DNA from: Isoptericola halotolerans | Lineage (GTDB): Bacteria; Actinomycetota; Actinomycetes; Actinomycetales; Cellulomonadaceae | Direction: 5' to 3' | Assembly (NCBI RefSeq): GCF_013149785.1 | Contig: NZ_JABEZU010000001.1 | Span: 744,001 to 808,000, forward strand | DNA: 64,000 nucleotides | In this document: one piece after another, positions 1 to 9,002 of the stretch | Numbering within the stretch: the first letter of the stretch is position 1 | How the letters are laid out: each line of letters begins with the position of its first letter | Program-made: the position numbers and the translations under genes | The notes under the pieces: generated by a model | Database searches by the model: none | What the model was told of the DNA's origin: nothing | The model's input: the letters and a program-made list of their open reading frames with translations, nothing else

Positions 1-1242
1 CTGCAGGCGTGGCTCGGCGACGCGATGGCCGGCCCGACGCCGGTCTCCGCCCTGATCCACGCGGCCACGATGGTCACCGCGGGCGTCTACCTCCTGGTGC
101 GCTCCGGGCCGGTCCTCGAGGCCGCCCCGGACGCCCAGCTCGTCATCGCCGTGGTCGGTGCGCTCACCCTGCTGTTCGGGGCGGTCGTCGGCTGTGCCAA
201 GGACGACATCAAGAAGGCGCTGGCCGCCTCGACGATGTCGCAGATCGGCTACATGATGCTGGCGGCGGGCCTGGGCCCGGTCGGCTACGCGTTCGCGATC
301 TTCCACCTGGTGACGCACGGCTTCTTCAAGGCGGGCCTGTTCCTCGGGGCCGGCTCGGTGATGCACGCGATGGACGACGACGTGAACATGCGCCGCTTCG
401 GCGGCCTCGCCCGGCTGCTCCCGGTCACGGCGATCACGATGGGCCTGGGCTGGCTCGCCATCCTCGGTGTCCCGCCGTTCTCCGGCTTCTACTCCAAGGA
501 CAAGATCATCGAGGCGGCGTTCGTCGGCGAGGGCTGGCGGCCCTGGGTCTTCGGCACCGTCGCGCTGCTCGGCGCGGGGATCACCGCCTACTACATGTCC
601 CGGTTGTTCTTCATGACGTTCATGGGCCGACGCCGGTGGGTCACCGAGCTCGCCGGCGGTGCGGGGCGCGAGGGTGGGTCGGACGGCACCCCCGTGCGGC
701 ACCCGCACGAGTCGCCGTGGCTCATGACGCTGCCGATGATCGTGCTGGCCGTGGGGTCGGTGGGGCTCGGGTTCGCGCTCAACGCGGGCGAGCGGTTCGT
801 GCACTTCCTGGAGCCCGTGACGGGCCATGCCGAGCACCACGACCCGGTGCTGCCGATCTGGCTGATCATCACGCTCACCCTGACGCTGGTGGCCGCCGGG
901 CTGGCGCTCGCCTTCGTGCAGTACGCGATGCGTCCGGTACCGACGACGCCGCCTCCCGCTCCGGCGGTGGTCCGTGCGGCCCGGGTGGACCTGCACCAGG
1001 ACGACGTCAACGAGGCGGTCGTCATGTTGCCGGGGAAGGTGCTGACCCGCTCGCTGGTCTTCGCCGACCGGACCGCCGTCGACGCCGGGTGGCTGGGGCT
1101 GGCCGGGGGAGTGGGACGGTTCGGCACCTGGCTGCGGGGGCTGCAGTCCGGCTACGTCCGGCAGTACGCCGCGATGACCCTGGGCGGTCTCGGTGTGATC
1201 GTGCTCGTGATCTGGCTGTTCTCCGGCCAGGGGGCGAGCTGA
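1..1242 (+). CDS. nuoL: NADH-quinone oxidoreductase subunit L, 3' part (5' end outside window)
   Basis: The reading frame is open from the first base and codes for about 413 C-terminal residues of the largest antiporter-like subunit of respiratory complex I, which drives proton translocation in the cytoplasmic membrane. The visible part begins in the conserved segment [20 protein letters not shown] and continues with [19 protein letters not shown], both hallmarks of the NuoL/MrpA fold, followed by [13 protein letters not shown] and several membrane helices. A charged loop and a last helix near the stop match the lateral helix and terminal transmembrane segment of NuoL. The next gene, nuoM, follows after 18 bases, as expected in a nuo operon. 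Only the N-terminus is missing, because of the window edge. Confidence 0.97.
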   Translation: MQAWLGDAMAGPTPVSALIHAATMVTAGVYLLVRSGPVLEAAPDAQLVIAVVGALTLLFGAVVGCAKDDIKKALAASTMSQIGYMMLAAGLGPVGYAFAIFHLVTHGFFKAGLFLGAGSVMHAMDDDVNMRRFGGLARLLPVTAITMGLGWLAILGVPPFSGFYSKDKIIEAAFVGEGWRPWVFGTVALLGAGITAYYMSRLFFMTFMGRRRWVTELAGGAGREGGSDGTPVRHPHESPWLMTLPMIVLAVGSVGLGFALNAGERFVHFLEPVTGHAEHHDPVLPIWLIITLTLTLVAAGLALAFVQYAMRPVPTTPPPAPAVVRAARVDLHQDDVNEAVVMLPGKVLTRSLVFADRTAVDAGWLGLAGGVGRFGTWLRGLQSGYVRQYAAMTLGGLGVIVLVIWLFSGQGAS

Positions 1243-1260
1243 GACATGGAAGGGATGACG

Positions 1261-2868
1261 ATGTCCAGCTTTCCCTGGTTGACCGCCCTGGTGGTGTGGC
1301 CGCTGGTCGCGGCCCTGGCGACGGTGCTCACGGGCGCCGGGCGCGGCCGTCCGGCCTCGGGAGCAGCGAGCGGCGGCGGCGCGTTCAGCGCCGGCTCGGC
1401 CCGCACGGTGGCTCTGGTCGGCTCCCTGGTGCAGGTCGCCCTGCTGGTCGGCGCCTTCGGGGCGTTCGACACCTCGACGGCGGGCACGCACCAGCTCACC
1501 GAGACCTACGCGTGGATCCCGGCGCTCGGGGCGAGCTACGCCGTCGGCGTCGACGGGGTGTCGCTGCTGCTGGTCGCCCTGAGCGTGGGGCTCGTGCCGC
1601 TGGTGATCCTGGCGGCCTGGCGCGAGCAGGGCGGTGACCACGTCCGGCTGCGGCGCTACCTGGCCACGGTGCTGGTGCTGCTGTCCTTCATGGTCGTGGT
1701 GTTCGCGGCGCGCGACGTGTTCCTCTTCTACGTGGTCTTCGAGGCCATGCTCATCCCGGCCTACTTCCTCATCGGCGGGTTCGGGCAGGGTGCGCAGCGA
1801 CGCTACGCGGCCGTGAAGTTCCTGCTGTTCTCCCTGGCCGGCGGGCTGGTCATGCTGGCCGCCGTGGTCGCGCTGTACCTGCAGGTACCGGTCGACCCGG
1901 CCACCGGGCTGCGTCCCGAGGACGCGTTCCTGACTGAAAATCTCACCGGTCTGGCGCTCGACCCCACGGCCGAGCGGCTGATGTTCGCCGCCTTCTTCCT
2001 GGCCTTCGCCATCAAGGCGCCGATGTTCCCGGTGCACACGTGGCTGCCGGACGTCACGCAGAACGCCACCCCGGGAACCTCCACGCTGCTGATCTGCGTC
2101 CTGGACAAGGTCGGCACCTTCGGGATGCTCACGCTGTGCCTGCCGCTGTTCCCGCAGGCGAGCCGATGGGCGGCACCCGCGATCATCGTGCTCGCGGTCA
2201 TCTCGATCCTGTACGGCGCGATCCTCGCGATCGGTCAGACCGACGTGCTGCGCCTCATCGGCTACACCTCCGTGTCGCACTTCGGGTTCATCATCCTGGG
2301 GATCTTCACCTTCACGTCGCTGGGCATCTCCGGGGCGAGCTTCATGATGCTCAACCACGGGATCTCCACCGGTGCGCTGTTCCTCCTGGCCGGGTTCACG
2401 ATCGCCCGGCACCCGCGGCGCAGCCAGCAGATCGCGGACTACGGCGGCATGCGCAAGGTCGCACCGGTCCTCGGGGGGACCTTCCTGGTCGCCGGGCTCT
2501 CGGCGCTCGCGCTGCCGGGTCTGGCGACGTTCGTCTCCGAGATCATGGTGTTCCTCGGGGCGTACGCACGGTGGCCCGCGGCGGTGCTGGTCGCTGTGCC
2601 CGCGGTCGTCCTGGCCGCGGTGTACGTGCTGCTCACCTACCAGCGCATGTTCACCGGCGAGGTGGGCGCCGAGGTCGTCGGCGCGAAGGACCTGGACGTC
2701 CGGGAGAAGACGGTCGCGGGGGTGCTCGTGGCCGCGCTGGTGGTCCTCGGGCTCGTGCCCGGACCGGCGCTGGACTACGTCCGTGAACCGGCGGGCGTGT
2801 CCGTCGAGCACGTGGGTGAGACCGATCCGGAGCCCGTGCTCGGGGCTCTCGAGGGGAGCGAGCAGTGA
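1261..2868 (+). CDS. nuoM: NADH-quinone oxidoreductase subunit M
   Basis: Proton-pumping antiporter-like subunit of complex I in the cytoplasmic membrane, 535 residues from the chosen start and very hydrophobic throughout. Family landmarks include FYVVFEAMLIPAYFLIG, where the Glu is the conserved lysine-paired glutamate of NuoM, KAPMFPVHTWLPD (the typical NuoM/NuoN motif), and a later SVSHFGFIILGIF segment. Three in-frame ATG codons lie at 1246, 1255 and 1261. I prefer 1261 because GGAAGGG at 1248-1254 is correctly spaced for it and the protein then begins directly with a membrane segment; 1246 remains possible. The stop overlaps the nuoN start by one base (TGATG), indicating translational coupling. 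Confidence 0.96.
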   Translation: MSSFPWLTALVVWPLVAALATVLTGAGRGRPASGAASGGGAFSAGSARTVALVGSLVQVALLVGAFGAFDTSTAGTHQLTETYAWIPALGASYAVGVDGVSLLLVALSVGLVPLVILAAWREQGGDHVRLRRYLATVLVLLSFMVVVFAARDVFLFYVVFEAMLIPAYFLIGGFGQGAQRRYAAVKFLLFSLAGGLVMLAAVVALYLQVPVDPATGLRPEDAFLTENLTGLALDPTAERLMFAAFFLAFAIKAPMFPVHTWLPDVTQNATPGTSTLLICVLDKVGTFGMLTLCLPLFPQASRWAAPAIIVLAVISILYGAILAIGQTDVLRLIGYTSVSHFGFIILGIFTFTSLGISGASFMMLNHGISTGALFLLAGFTIARHPRRSQQIADYGGMRKVAPVLGGTFLVAGLSALALPGLATFVSEIMVFLGAYARWPAAVLVAVPAVVLAAVYVLLTYQRMFTGEVGAEVVGAKDLDVREKTVAGVLVAALVVLGLVPGPALDYVREPAGVSVEHVGETDPEPVLGALEGSEQ

Positions 2869-4595
2869 TGGAGTTCGAGGCACCTGTCATCGACTGGGCC
2901 GTGCTGTCGCCCGTCCTGGTCGTGCTCGCCGCGGGCGTGGTCGGCGTCCTGATCGAGGCGTTCGTCCCCGACCGGGTCCGGCGCGCCGTCCAGGTGGTGC
3001 TGACGCTGGCGGCGCTGGTCGGTTCGGTCGTGGCCGTCGCCCTGCTGTGGGACCGTGTCGCCACGGACGGGTTCGCGTTCGTGGTCAACGGCACGTTCCT
3101 GCTCACACCTTTCACCCTGGGGATCCAGGCGGTGGTGGCGGTCCTGGCGATCCTGGGCGTGCTGGTCATCGCGGACCGCACCCGCACGGGGGACGACGCC
3201 TTCGCGCCGACGGCGGCCGCCGTCCCGGGCACCACCTACGAGGACGCCGCCCGGGAGGCGGGCCTGCAGCAGACGGAGATCTACCCGCTGGTGCTGTTCG
3301 CGACCGGTGGCATGCTGCTGTTCCCCGCCACGGACAACCTCATCGTGCTGTTCATCGCCCTGGAGGTGCTGTCGCTGCCGCTGTACGTGCTGTGCGCGAC
3401 CGCGCGGCGCCGTCGGCTGCTCAGCCAGGAGGCCGCGTTCAAGTACTTCCTGCTCGGTTCGTTCGCGAGCGCCATCATGCTGTTCGGCATCGCGTTGGTC
3501 TACGGGTTCGCCGGCACCGTGAGCCTCGAGACGGCGCTGTTCCGCATGGCGCAACCGGGCGGCCCGATCCTCGAGCTCATGCCTGCCCTGGTGATCGCGG
3601 GGGTGCTGCTCATCACGGTGGGGCTGTTGTTCAAGATCGGTGCCGCCCCGTTCCACATGTGGACGCCGGACGTCTACCAGGGCGCCCCGACTCCCATCAC
3701 CGGGTTCATGGCGGCCTGCGTGAAGGCCGCTGCCGTCGGTGCGCTGGTCCGGGTGGTCTTCACGCTCTCGCTCGGCCTCGACGAGGAGCTGCGTCGCAAC
3801 CTCGAGGTCGGCCTGTGGGCCGTGGCGATCCTGACGATGCTGGTCGGGACCGTCGCCGGTGCGGTGCAGACCGACGTCAAGCGCCTGCTCGCCTACTCGT
3901 CGATCGCGCACGCCGGGTTCCTGACGGTGGCGTTCGTGGGCTTCTCCGAGACGGGCGCGCAGGCCGTGCTCTTCTACGTGCTCGCCTACGGGCTGGCGAC
4001 GCTCGGCGCGTTCGCGGTGGTGACGCTCGTGCGTGAGCAGGACGCCGACGGGGTGGTGCTCGGTGAGGCGACGCACCTGTCGCATTGGGCCGGGCTGGCC
4101 CGTCGTGCACCGTGGCTGGCCGCAGCGTTCTCGCTGTTCCTGCTCTCCATGGCCGGGATCCCTCTCACGGCAGGTTTCATCGCCAAGTTCGGGGTCTTCT
4201 CGGCGGCAGTCGTGGCGGGCGCGTGGCCGTTGGCGGTCGTCGGTGTGCTCGCCTCGGCGGTCGCGGTGTTCTTCTACGTGCGTCTCATCGTGCTCATGGT
4301 GCTCACTCCTCCCGCCGAGGACGCCGAGGGAGCCCAGGACGCCGAGGTCGCGACCGAGGGCCAGGATGCCCCCGACCTCGCCGCGGACGGTGCGGGGTCG
4401 AGCGCTGCGGCGGGCCGGACCCTGGCTCCTGCCAGGACGCTCCGGCGGGCGCCCGTCGTGGTGCTCTCGTCGCGGGGGTTCGCCACGGTCGCCATCGTGA
4501 TCTGCGCGGTCGGGGTCGTGCTGCTCGGTGTGGTCCCGCAGCTCGCGCTGGACTGGGCGGGCCAGGCGGCGTCGTTCCGGCCCGTGCAGCCGTGA
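2868..4595 (+). CDS. nuoN: NADH-quinone oxidoreductase subunit N
   Basis: Third antiporter-like membrane subunit of complex I, 575 residues. Landmarks are LIVLFIALEVLSLPLYVLC (conserved Glu in the membrane), FKIGAAPFHMWTPDVYQGAP, the strongest NuoN signature, and LLAYSSIAHAGF. Residues about 480-530 form an Ala/Asp/Glu-rich cytoplasmic insert before the last helix, typical of actinobacterial NuoN. The start is the ATG at 2868 overlapping the nuoM stop; a GTG at 2865 is an in-frame alternative one codon upstream. It closes the nuo operon: the next gene starts 44 bases downstream and may be co-transcribed. Confidence 0.97.
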   Translation: MEFEAPVIDWAVLSPVLVVLAAGVVGVLIEAFVPDRVRRAVQVVLTLAALVGSVVAVALLWDRVATDGFAFVVNGTFLLTPFTLGIQAVVAVLAILGVLVIADRTRTGDDAFAPTAAAVPGTTYEDAAREAGLQQTEIYPLVLFATGGMLLFPATDNLIVLFIALEVLSLPLYVLCATARRRRLLSQEAAFKYFLLGSFASAIMLFGIALVYGFAGTVSLETALFRMAQPGGPILELMPALVIAGVLLITVGLLFKIGAAPFHMWTPDVYQGAPTPITGFMAACVKAAAVGALVRVVFTLSLGLDEELRRNLEVGLWAVAILTMLVGTVAGAVQTDVKRLLAYSSIAHAGFLTVAFVGFSETGAQAVLFYVLAYGLATLGAFAVVTLVREQDADGVVLGEATHLSHWAGLARRAPWLAAAFSLFLLSMAGIPLTAGFIAKFGVFSAAVVAGAWPLAVVGVLASAVAVFFYVRLIVLMVLTPPAEDAEGAQDAEVATEGQDAPDLAADGAGSSAAAGRTLAPARTLRRAPVVVLSSRGFATVAIVICAVGVVLLGVVPQLALDWAGQAASFRPVQP

Positions 4596-4639
4596 TCCTC
4601 GGTTCGCCGCTGCCGTGCTCGGGCAGATAGGTTCGGACC

Positions 4640-5680
4640 GTGACCCGTGCTTCTGACGCCGTCGGCGCTGCCGCCGCGCTGCCGACCGCCATCCCCGTGA
4701 GCGACCCCGAGCTGGCGGACCGGCTCGCGGGACGGCTCGCGCTGGTCGACGCCGCGCTCGACGAGGCCGTGGCGTCCACCGATGCGCTGGCCGACGACGC
4801 GTCGCGCCACCTCATCGCGGCCGGCGGCAAGCGGTTCCGGCCGCTGCTGACCCTGCTCGCCGGCGAGCTGGGTGACGGCGCGGACCCACGGCTCGTCGAC
4901 GCCGCCGTGGTGGTCGAGCTCACGCAGGTCGCCTCGCTCTACCACGACGACGTCATGGACTCCGCCCCGGTGCGCCGGGGCGCGCCGTCGGTGCACTCGG
5001 TGTGGGGCAACACCGTGGCGATCCTCGTCGGGGACCTGCTGTTCGCCCGCGCGTCGGCCCTGGTGGCCGGCCTCGGCCCGGAGGCCGTCGTGCTGCAGTC
5101 GCGCACGTTCGAGCGGATGTGCCTGGGCCAGCTGCACGAGACGACCGGGCCGGCCGCGGGCGCCGACGCCGTGGAGCACTACCTGAAGGTGCTCAGCGAC
5201 AAGACGGCGTCGCTCCTGGCGACCTCGGCGCGGCTCGGTGCGATGTTCGGTGGCTGCTCGGAGCCGATCGTCGAGGCGGTCACGGGGTACGGCGAGAAGG
5301 TCGGGGTGGCGTTCCAGCTCGCGGACGACGTGCTCGACGTCGCCTCCTCGGGCGACGAGTCCGGCAAGACGCCCGGGACCGACCTGCGTGAGCACGTGCC
5401 GACGATGCCGGTGCTGCTGCTGCGCCGCCGCGTCGAGCGGGGTGAGGCGACGCCGTCGGACATCGAGCTGCTGGCCCGCCTGGACGGGGACCTGTCCGAC
5501 GACGCCGCCCTGGCCTCCGTGGTGGCGGACCTGCGCGAGCACGGCGTGCTGGCCGAGACCCGCGAGCTGGCCGTGCGCTGGGCACGCGAGGCGGCGGCCG
5601 AGCTCGCGCCGCTGCCCGAGGGCCCGGTCAAGCAGGCGTTCGACGACCTGGCGACGGCGCTGGCCGACCGGGCCGTCTGA
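4640..5680 (+). CDS. Long-chain polyprenyl diphosphate synthase
   Basis: Trans-isoprenyl diphosphate synthase of 346 residues that condenses isopentenyl diphosphate units onto an allylic primer. The first aspartate-rich motif DDVMD is at residues 103-107 and the second DDVLD at 229-233; GGKRFRPLL near residue 60 is the usual substrate-binding segment. The small side chains before the first motif (VASLYHDD) suggest a long product such as hepta- to nonaprenyl diphosphate. The position directly after nuoN is common in actinobacteria and points to menaquinone side-chain synthesis, so electron transport and quinone supply are linked. It could also feed the UbiA/type III PKS locus a few kb away, but nothing in the sequence shows this. 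The start is a GTG. Confidence 0.9.
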   Translation: MTRASDAVGAAAALPTAIPVSDPELADRLAGRLALVDAALDEAVASTDALADDASRHLIAAGGKRFRPLLTLLAGELGDGADPRLVDAAVVVELTQVASLYHDDVMDSAPVRRGAPSVHSVWGNTVAILVGDLLFARASALVAGLGPEAVVLQSRTFERMCLGQLHETTGPAAGADAVEHYLKVLSDKTASLLATSARLGAMFGGCSEPIVEAVTGYGEKVGVAFQLADDVLDVASSGDESGKTPGTDLREHVPTMPVLLLRRRVERGEATPSDIELLARLDGDLSDDAALASVVADLREHGVLAETRELAVRWAREAAAELAPLPEGPVKQAFDDLATALADRAV

Positions 5681-5708
5681 GGCCGGCCGAACCTCCCGGG
5701 GGCGAGGC

Positions 5709-6287
5709 TCAGGGCGCCGTGAGCCGGGCGGCCGTGAGCGCGAGAGCCGCGCCGACCAGCATGAACGGGCCGAACGCGATGGCGGTCTTCCGGGTGGCCC
5801 GCCGCGCCACGATGAGCGCGGTCGCCACGAGCCCGCCGAGGACGAACGGCAGCAGGGCGGTCGCCCAGAGCGTGCTCCAGCCGTACCAGGCGCCGACGAG
5901 CCCCAGCAGGACGGCGAGCTTCACGTCGCCCAGGCCGAGCCCCGACGGGCTGATCAGGTGCAGCAACAGGTAGCCGCACCCGAGGGCCAGGGCCCCGAGG
6001 AGCGCACGCAGCGCGGCGTCCCACGAGCCGTCGCCGGCTGCCGCCGCAGCGAGCAGGACGGCGACGACGGCGGTCGCCGGGTAGGTCAGGGCGTTGGGCA
6101 ACCGGTGGCTCGCGCCGTCGATCACACCGAGGGCGACGCCTGCCAGCGCCGCGACGACGAGCGCGGGCGTCGACCACCCCGGTCCGCTCGCCCAGACGGC
6201 CCAGACGGCGGAGACGGCGCAACCGACGGCGATGCGCCGCCGGTACGGCGTCACCTCGTGCAGGGCACGTTCGACGAGGGTGGGCAC
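5709..6287 (-). CDS. A24-family prepilin peptidase, short form
   Basis: Integral membrane aspartic peptidase of about 192 residues that would cleave the leader of type IV or Tad-type pilins. Both catalytic aspartates are in their motifs: GVIDGASHRLPN early and GLGDVKLAVLLG, the GxGD signature, in the middle. Five or six hydrophobic segments surround them. The N-terminal methyltransferase domain of PilD is absent, as in TadV/CpaA-type enzymes. The start is uncertain: I chose GTG at 6287, but an in-frame GTG about 15 codons further upstream would add an Asp/Pro-rich leader. No pilin, ATPase or other pilus gene lies nearby, so its substrate must be encoded elsewhere. It is convergent with the preceding gene, 28 bases apart. 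Confidence 0.85.
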   Translation of the reverse strand: MPTLVERALHEVTPYRRRIAVGCAVSAVWAVWASGPGWSTPALVVAALAGVALGVIDGASHRLPNALTYPATAVVAVLLAAAAAGDGSWDAALRALLGALALGCGYLLLHLISPSGLGLGDVKLAVLLGLVGAWYGWSTLWATALLPFVLGGLVATALIVARRATRKTAIAFGPFMLVGAALALTAARLTAP

Positions 6288-6399
6288 CTGAGGATCGTAG
6301 GCGAGACGAGGTGCGGCGTCGTCGCTGTCCACAGGCAGGCGGCGCACCGGTCTCGGGTAGTGTCCGCGTCGTCCTGCCGTCGACGGAGAGGCTCGATCT

Positions 6400-6999
6400 G
6401 TGAACGTCCGGAACATGCGCACCGTCTTCCTGGCCGCGATGGTCACGCTCGCCGCCGTGTCGGGGCTGCGCCTGGTGGCCGACGTGCGCGCCGGTGACAC
6501 CGACGCCGCGGCGATCTGGATCGGCCTGCTGCTCGTCGTCGTGATCCTCGCGGTCGTCTTCGCCACGATGTCCCGCCGTGTCGTGTCGTGCGCGGCCCGC
6601 GCCGCCCGGCACCGCCCGGGCATGGTGGTGGTCCCGGGCTTCACGACCGCGGAGATGCGGGACATTGCGCGCCACCAGGGCGCCTCGGCGCGTGGCTGGC
6701 TGGCGATGGGCGGCAGCCCGGTGGCCGTCGTCGTCACGCCCACGGAGCTCGAGGTGTGGGGACGTCTCGACGACGGACCACGCTGGGTGGTGCAGCGCAC
6801 GCCCGACGGCGTCACGGACGGTCCCGCGGTCTACGGCGGCCGGGAGGTGCCGGCGGTCTGGGCGCACGACGGCCTGACGGCGGTGGTGCTCGTCCCGGCC
6901 TACCGCCCGCTGCCGGCGATGGTCGGCCGGGTCGGGGCGGACGTCGACCGCGCCGTCGCCGAGCTGAGCGGTACGGCGCCGGTGCCCGGCGCGGGCTGA
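6400..6999 (+). CDS. Small membrane-anchored protein of unknown function
   Basis: A 199-residue protein I do not recognise. Residues about 5-25 and 38-58 are hydrophobic helices joined by a short loop; the remaining 140 residues are soluble and contain alternating hydrophobic segments (VAVVVTPTELEVWGRL, TAVVLVPAYRPLPAMVG) that suggest a small beta-rich domain. The GTG start has GGAGAGG at 6385-6391 as ribosome binding site, and TAGTGT at 6358-6363 is a possible -10 element. The gene is divergent from the prepilin peptidase and convergent with the UbiA gene, with 25 bases to its stop, so it is probably monocistronic. No function is suggested by context. Confidence 0.7.
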   Translation: MNVRNMRTVFLAAMVTLAAVSGLRLVADVRAGDTDAAAIWIGLLLVVVILAVVFATMSRRVVSCAARAARHRPGMVVVPGFTTAEMRDIARHQGASARGWLAMGGSPVAVVVTPTELEVWGRLDDGPRWVVQRTPDGVTDGPAVYGGREVPAVWAHDGLTAVVLVPAYRPLPAMVGRVGADVDRAVAELSGTAPVPGAG

Positions 7000-7024
7000 G
7001 CGCCCCGCGCGCTGCGGTCCGCCG

Positions 7025-7867
7025 CTAGACCGCCACGAGGTCGCCGGCCGCCACGATCTGGACCACGCACAGGCCCGCGACGGCCATGCTGAGCAGGAAC
7101 GGTGCCCGGCTACGAGGCCGGACGACACCGAGGACGCCACCGGTGACGGCGAGGGCCAGGGCGAGGACGGTCAGGACGCTCCTCGTCGCCGAGGGCGTCC
7201 CGGCCGGCCCGAGGTACGTCACGAGGCTCCCCGCCGCCAGCACCAGCGGCGCGATCGCGCTGGAGGTCCGGCGACCCAGCCGGTGCGGCAGGCCGCGGAT
7301 CGAGGTCGCCGCGTCGTCGTCCAGGTCGGGCAGCACGTTGGCGACGTGCGCGCCGACGCCGAGCAGGGCACCGGCGAGCACCGCCCATCCGGCCACGACC
7401 TGGTCGCCACCACCACCGGCCACCACGAACGCGGGCAGCAGCCCGAACGCCACGGCATAGGGCAGCCACGACAGGACGGTCCGCTTGAACCACAGGTTGT
7501 AGGTCCAGCCGCCGGCGAGCACGCCGAGGTTGGCCAGGCCGGCGACCACGCCGACGCCGAAGCCGAGCACGGTGCTGACGGCCAGGGCCACGAACGCCGC
7601 GGTGCGCAGCGTCGCCGGGCTCACCCGGCCCGAGACCGTCGGCTTGTCGGACCGCCCCACCTGGCGGTCGCGGGCGGCGTCGAGCCAGTCGTTGCTCCAG
7701 CCGATGGAGAGCTGGCCCGCGCCGACGGCGGCCGTGACCACGAGGGCACCACCGGGGCTCGTCGCGACCTCCACGGCCAGCAGGGCGGCGAACAGGGTGA
7801 CCGCCGCGGCCGGTGCCGGGTGGGTGGCCGCGGCCATCGCGCGGACCTGCGATCCCAGTCTGGTCAT
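7025..7867 (-). CDS. UbiA-family membrane prenyltransferase
   Basis: Intramembrane aromatic prenyltransferase of 280 residues with eight or nine hydrophobic helices. The first Asp-rich motif is NDWLDAARDRQVGRSDKP (NDxxDxxxD form, Mg-diphosphate binding); the second is DLDDDAATSIRGLPHRLG. It transfers a prenyl group from a prenyl diphosphate to an acceptor at the membrane. It diverges from a type III polyketide synthase across only 55 bases, so the natural acceptor is probably the phenolic lipid made by that operon, as for AgqD in the Actinoplanes alkyl-O-dihydrogeranyl-methoxyhydroquinone pathway. A housekeeping role such as MenA cannot be excluded from sequence alone, although the motif context differs from typical MenA. 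TAGGTT (complement of 7875-7880) ends seven bases before the ATG, so the transcript may be leaderless. Confidence 0.88.
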   Translation of the reverse strand: MTRLGSQVRAMAAATHPAPAAAVTLFAALLAVEVATSPGGALVVTAAVGAGQLSIGWSNDWLDAARDRQVGRSDKPTVSGRVSPATLRTAAFVALAVSTVLGFGVGVVAGLANLGVLAGGWTYNLWFKRTVLSWLPYAVAFGLLPAFVVAGGGGDQVVAGWAVLAGALLGVGAHVANVLPDLDDDAATSIRGLPHRLGRRTSSAIAPLVLAAGSLVTYLGPAGTPSATRSVLTVLALALAVTGGVLGVVRPRSRAPFLLSMAVAGLCVVQIVAAGDLVAV

Positions 7868-7922
7868 GCCTGCGAACCTAGTGCCCGCGCGGCGAGGCCG
7901 CCGAGGTGCCACGATGCCTAGC
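7868..7922. promoter_or_regulatory. Compact divergent promoter region between UbiA and type III PKS genes
   Basis: Only 55 bases separate the two divergent start codons. On the minus strand TAGGTT is followed by seven bases and the UbiA ATG. On the plus strand CACGAT at 7910-7915 is followed by seven bases and the PKS ATG. No Shine-Dalgarno sequence stands before either start. This spacing is what leaderless actinobacterial mRNAs show. No clear -35 elements are visible, so the assignment is tentative. Confidence 0.4.
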
Positions 7923-9002
7923 ATGTCCCACGTGCTGGCCGTCGCCCCCGCACTACCCCCGGACGTCTACCCGCAGCAGCAGATCTCGGACGTGATCGTG
8001 CCGCTGCTCGCCCCGGAGGGACCCCGCCGCAGGCTCGCCCACCGGGTGCACGCCGCCTCGGGGGTCACCACCCGGCACCTGGCGCTGCCGATCGACGAGT
8101 ACGAGGACCTGACGTCCTTCGGTGACGCCAACGCCCACTTCGTCCGCGTCGGCACGGATCTGGCCGAGCAGGCGTGCCGGGCGGCGCTCGCGGACGCGGA
8201 CGTCGCACCCGACGAGATCGACCTGGTGTTCTTCACGTCCGTGACCGGGATCGGCGCGCCCTCGCTCGACGCCGCGCTGGTGCACCGCCTGGGGCTGCGG
8301 CCCGACGTCCGCCGCGTGCCGTCCTTCGGCCTGGGGTGCGCCGGCGGGGCGGCCGGGCTGGCGCACCTGCACGAGCACCTCGTCGGCCATCGCGACCGGC
8401 TCGCCCTGCTGGTCTCGGTGGAGCTGTGCTCGCTCACCTTCCAGCGCGACGACACCTCGACGGCCAACCTCGTCTCGTCGGGCCTGTTCGGCGACGGGGC
8501 GAGCGCCGTCGTCGTCGCCGGTGACGACGTGGAACCGCGGTCGGCCGCCGGGCCGCGCTTGGTCGGCACCCGCAGCCACCTGTACCCCGGGACGGCCCAC
8601 GCCCTGGGGTGGGACGTGCGGGACACCGGGTTCGGCATCGTGCTGTCTCCTGAGCTTCCCGATCTCCTGGGAGCGCACCTGGCCGGGGACGTCAAGGACC
8701 TGCTGGCACCTCAGGGGCTGACGGCGGACGACGTCGGCACGTGGGTGGTGCACGCGGGCGGTCCCAAGGTCGTGGACGCGGTCCGTGGCGCGCTCGACCT
8801 GCCGGAGAGCGCGGTCGCGCGCACCCGGGCGACGCTCGCGGCCGAGGGGAACCTGTCCTCCTCGTCGGTGCTGCACGTGCTCGCCGCGACGCTGGCCGAC
8901 GGTGAGCCGGCGCCGGGGGAGTGGGCCGTGCTCATGGCGTTCGGGCCCGGCGTGGCCACCGAGCTGGTGCTGCTGCGCGGACGTGAGGAGGCTGCCGCAT
9001 GA
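7923..9002 (+). CDS. Type III polyketide synthase (alkylresorcinol/alkylpyrone synthase-like)
   Basis: Homodimeric chalcone/stilbene-synthase-fold enzyme of 359 residues that extends an acyl-CoA with malonyl units and cyclises the product. The catalytic triad is complete: Cys139 in GLGCAGG, His277 in VVHAGGPK and Asn310 in EGNLSSSS. GVTTRHLALP in the N-terminal part and the C-terminal FGPGVATELVLLR are standard family segments. The bacterial branch with a UbiA, a methyltransferase and a flavoenzyme next door makes long-chain alkylresorcinols or related phenolic lipids (SrsABC in Streptomyces griseus, AgqABCD in Actinoplanes), which is the role I infer. It overlaps the next gene by four bases (ATGA), so the three plus-strand genes form a coupled operon. 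Confidence 0.92.
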   Translation: MSHVLAVAPALPPDVYPQQQISDVIVPLLAPEGPRRRLAHRVHAASGVTTRHLALPIDEYEDLTSFGDANAHFVRVGTDLAEQACRAALADADVAPDEIDLVFFTSVTGIGAPSLDAALVHRLGLRPDVRRVPSFGLGCAGGAAGLAHLHEHLVGHRDRLALLVSVELCSLTFQRDDTSTANLVSSGLFGDGASAVVVAGDDVEPRSAAGPRLVGTRSHLYPGTAHALGWDVRDTGFGIVLSPELPDLLGAHLAGDVKDLLAPQGLTADDVGTWVVHAGGPKVVDAVRGALDLPESAVARTRATLAAEGNLSSSSVLHVLAATLADGEPAPGEWAVLMAFGPGVATELVLLRGREEAAA

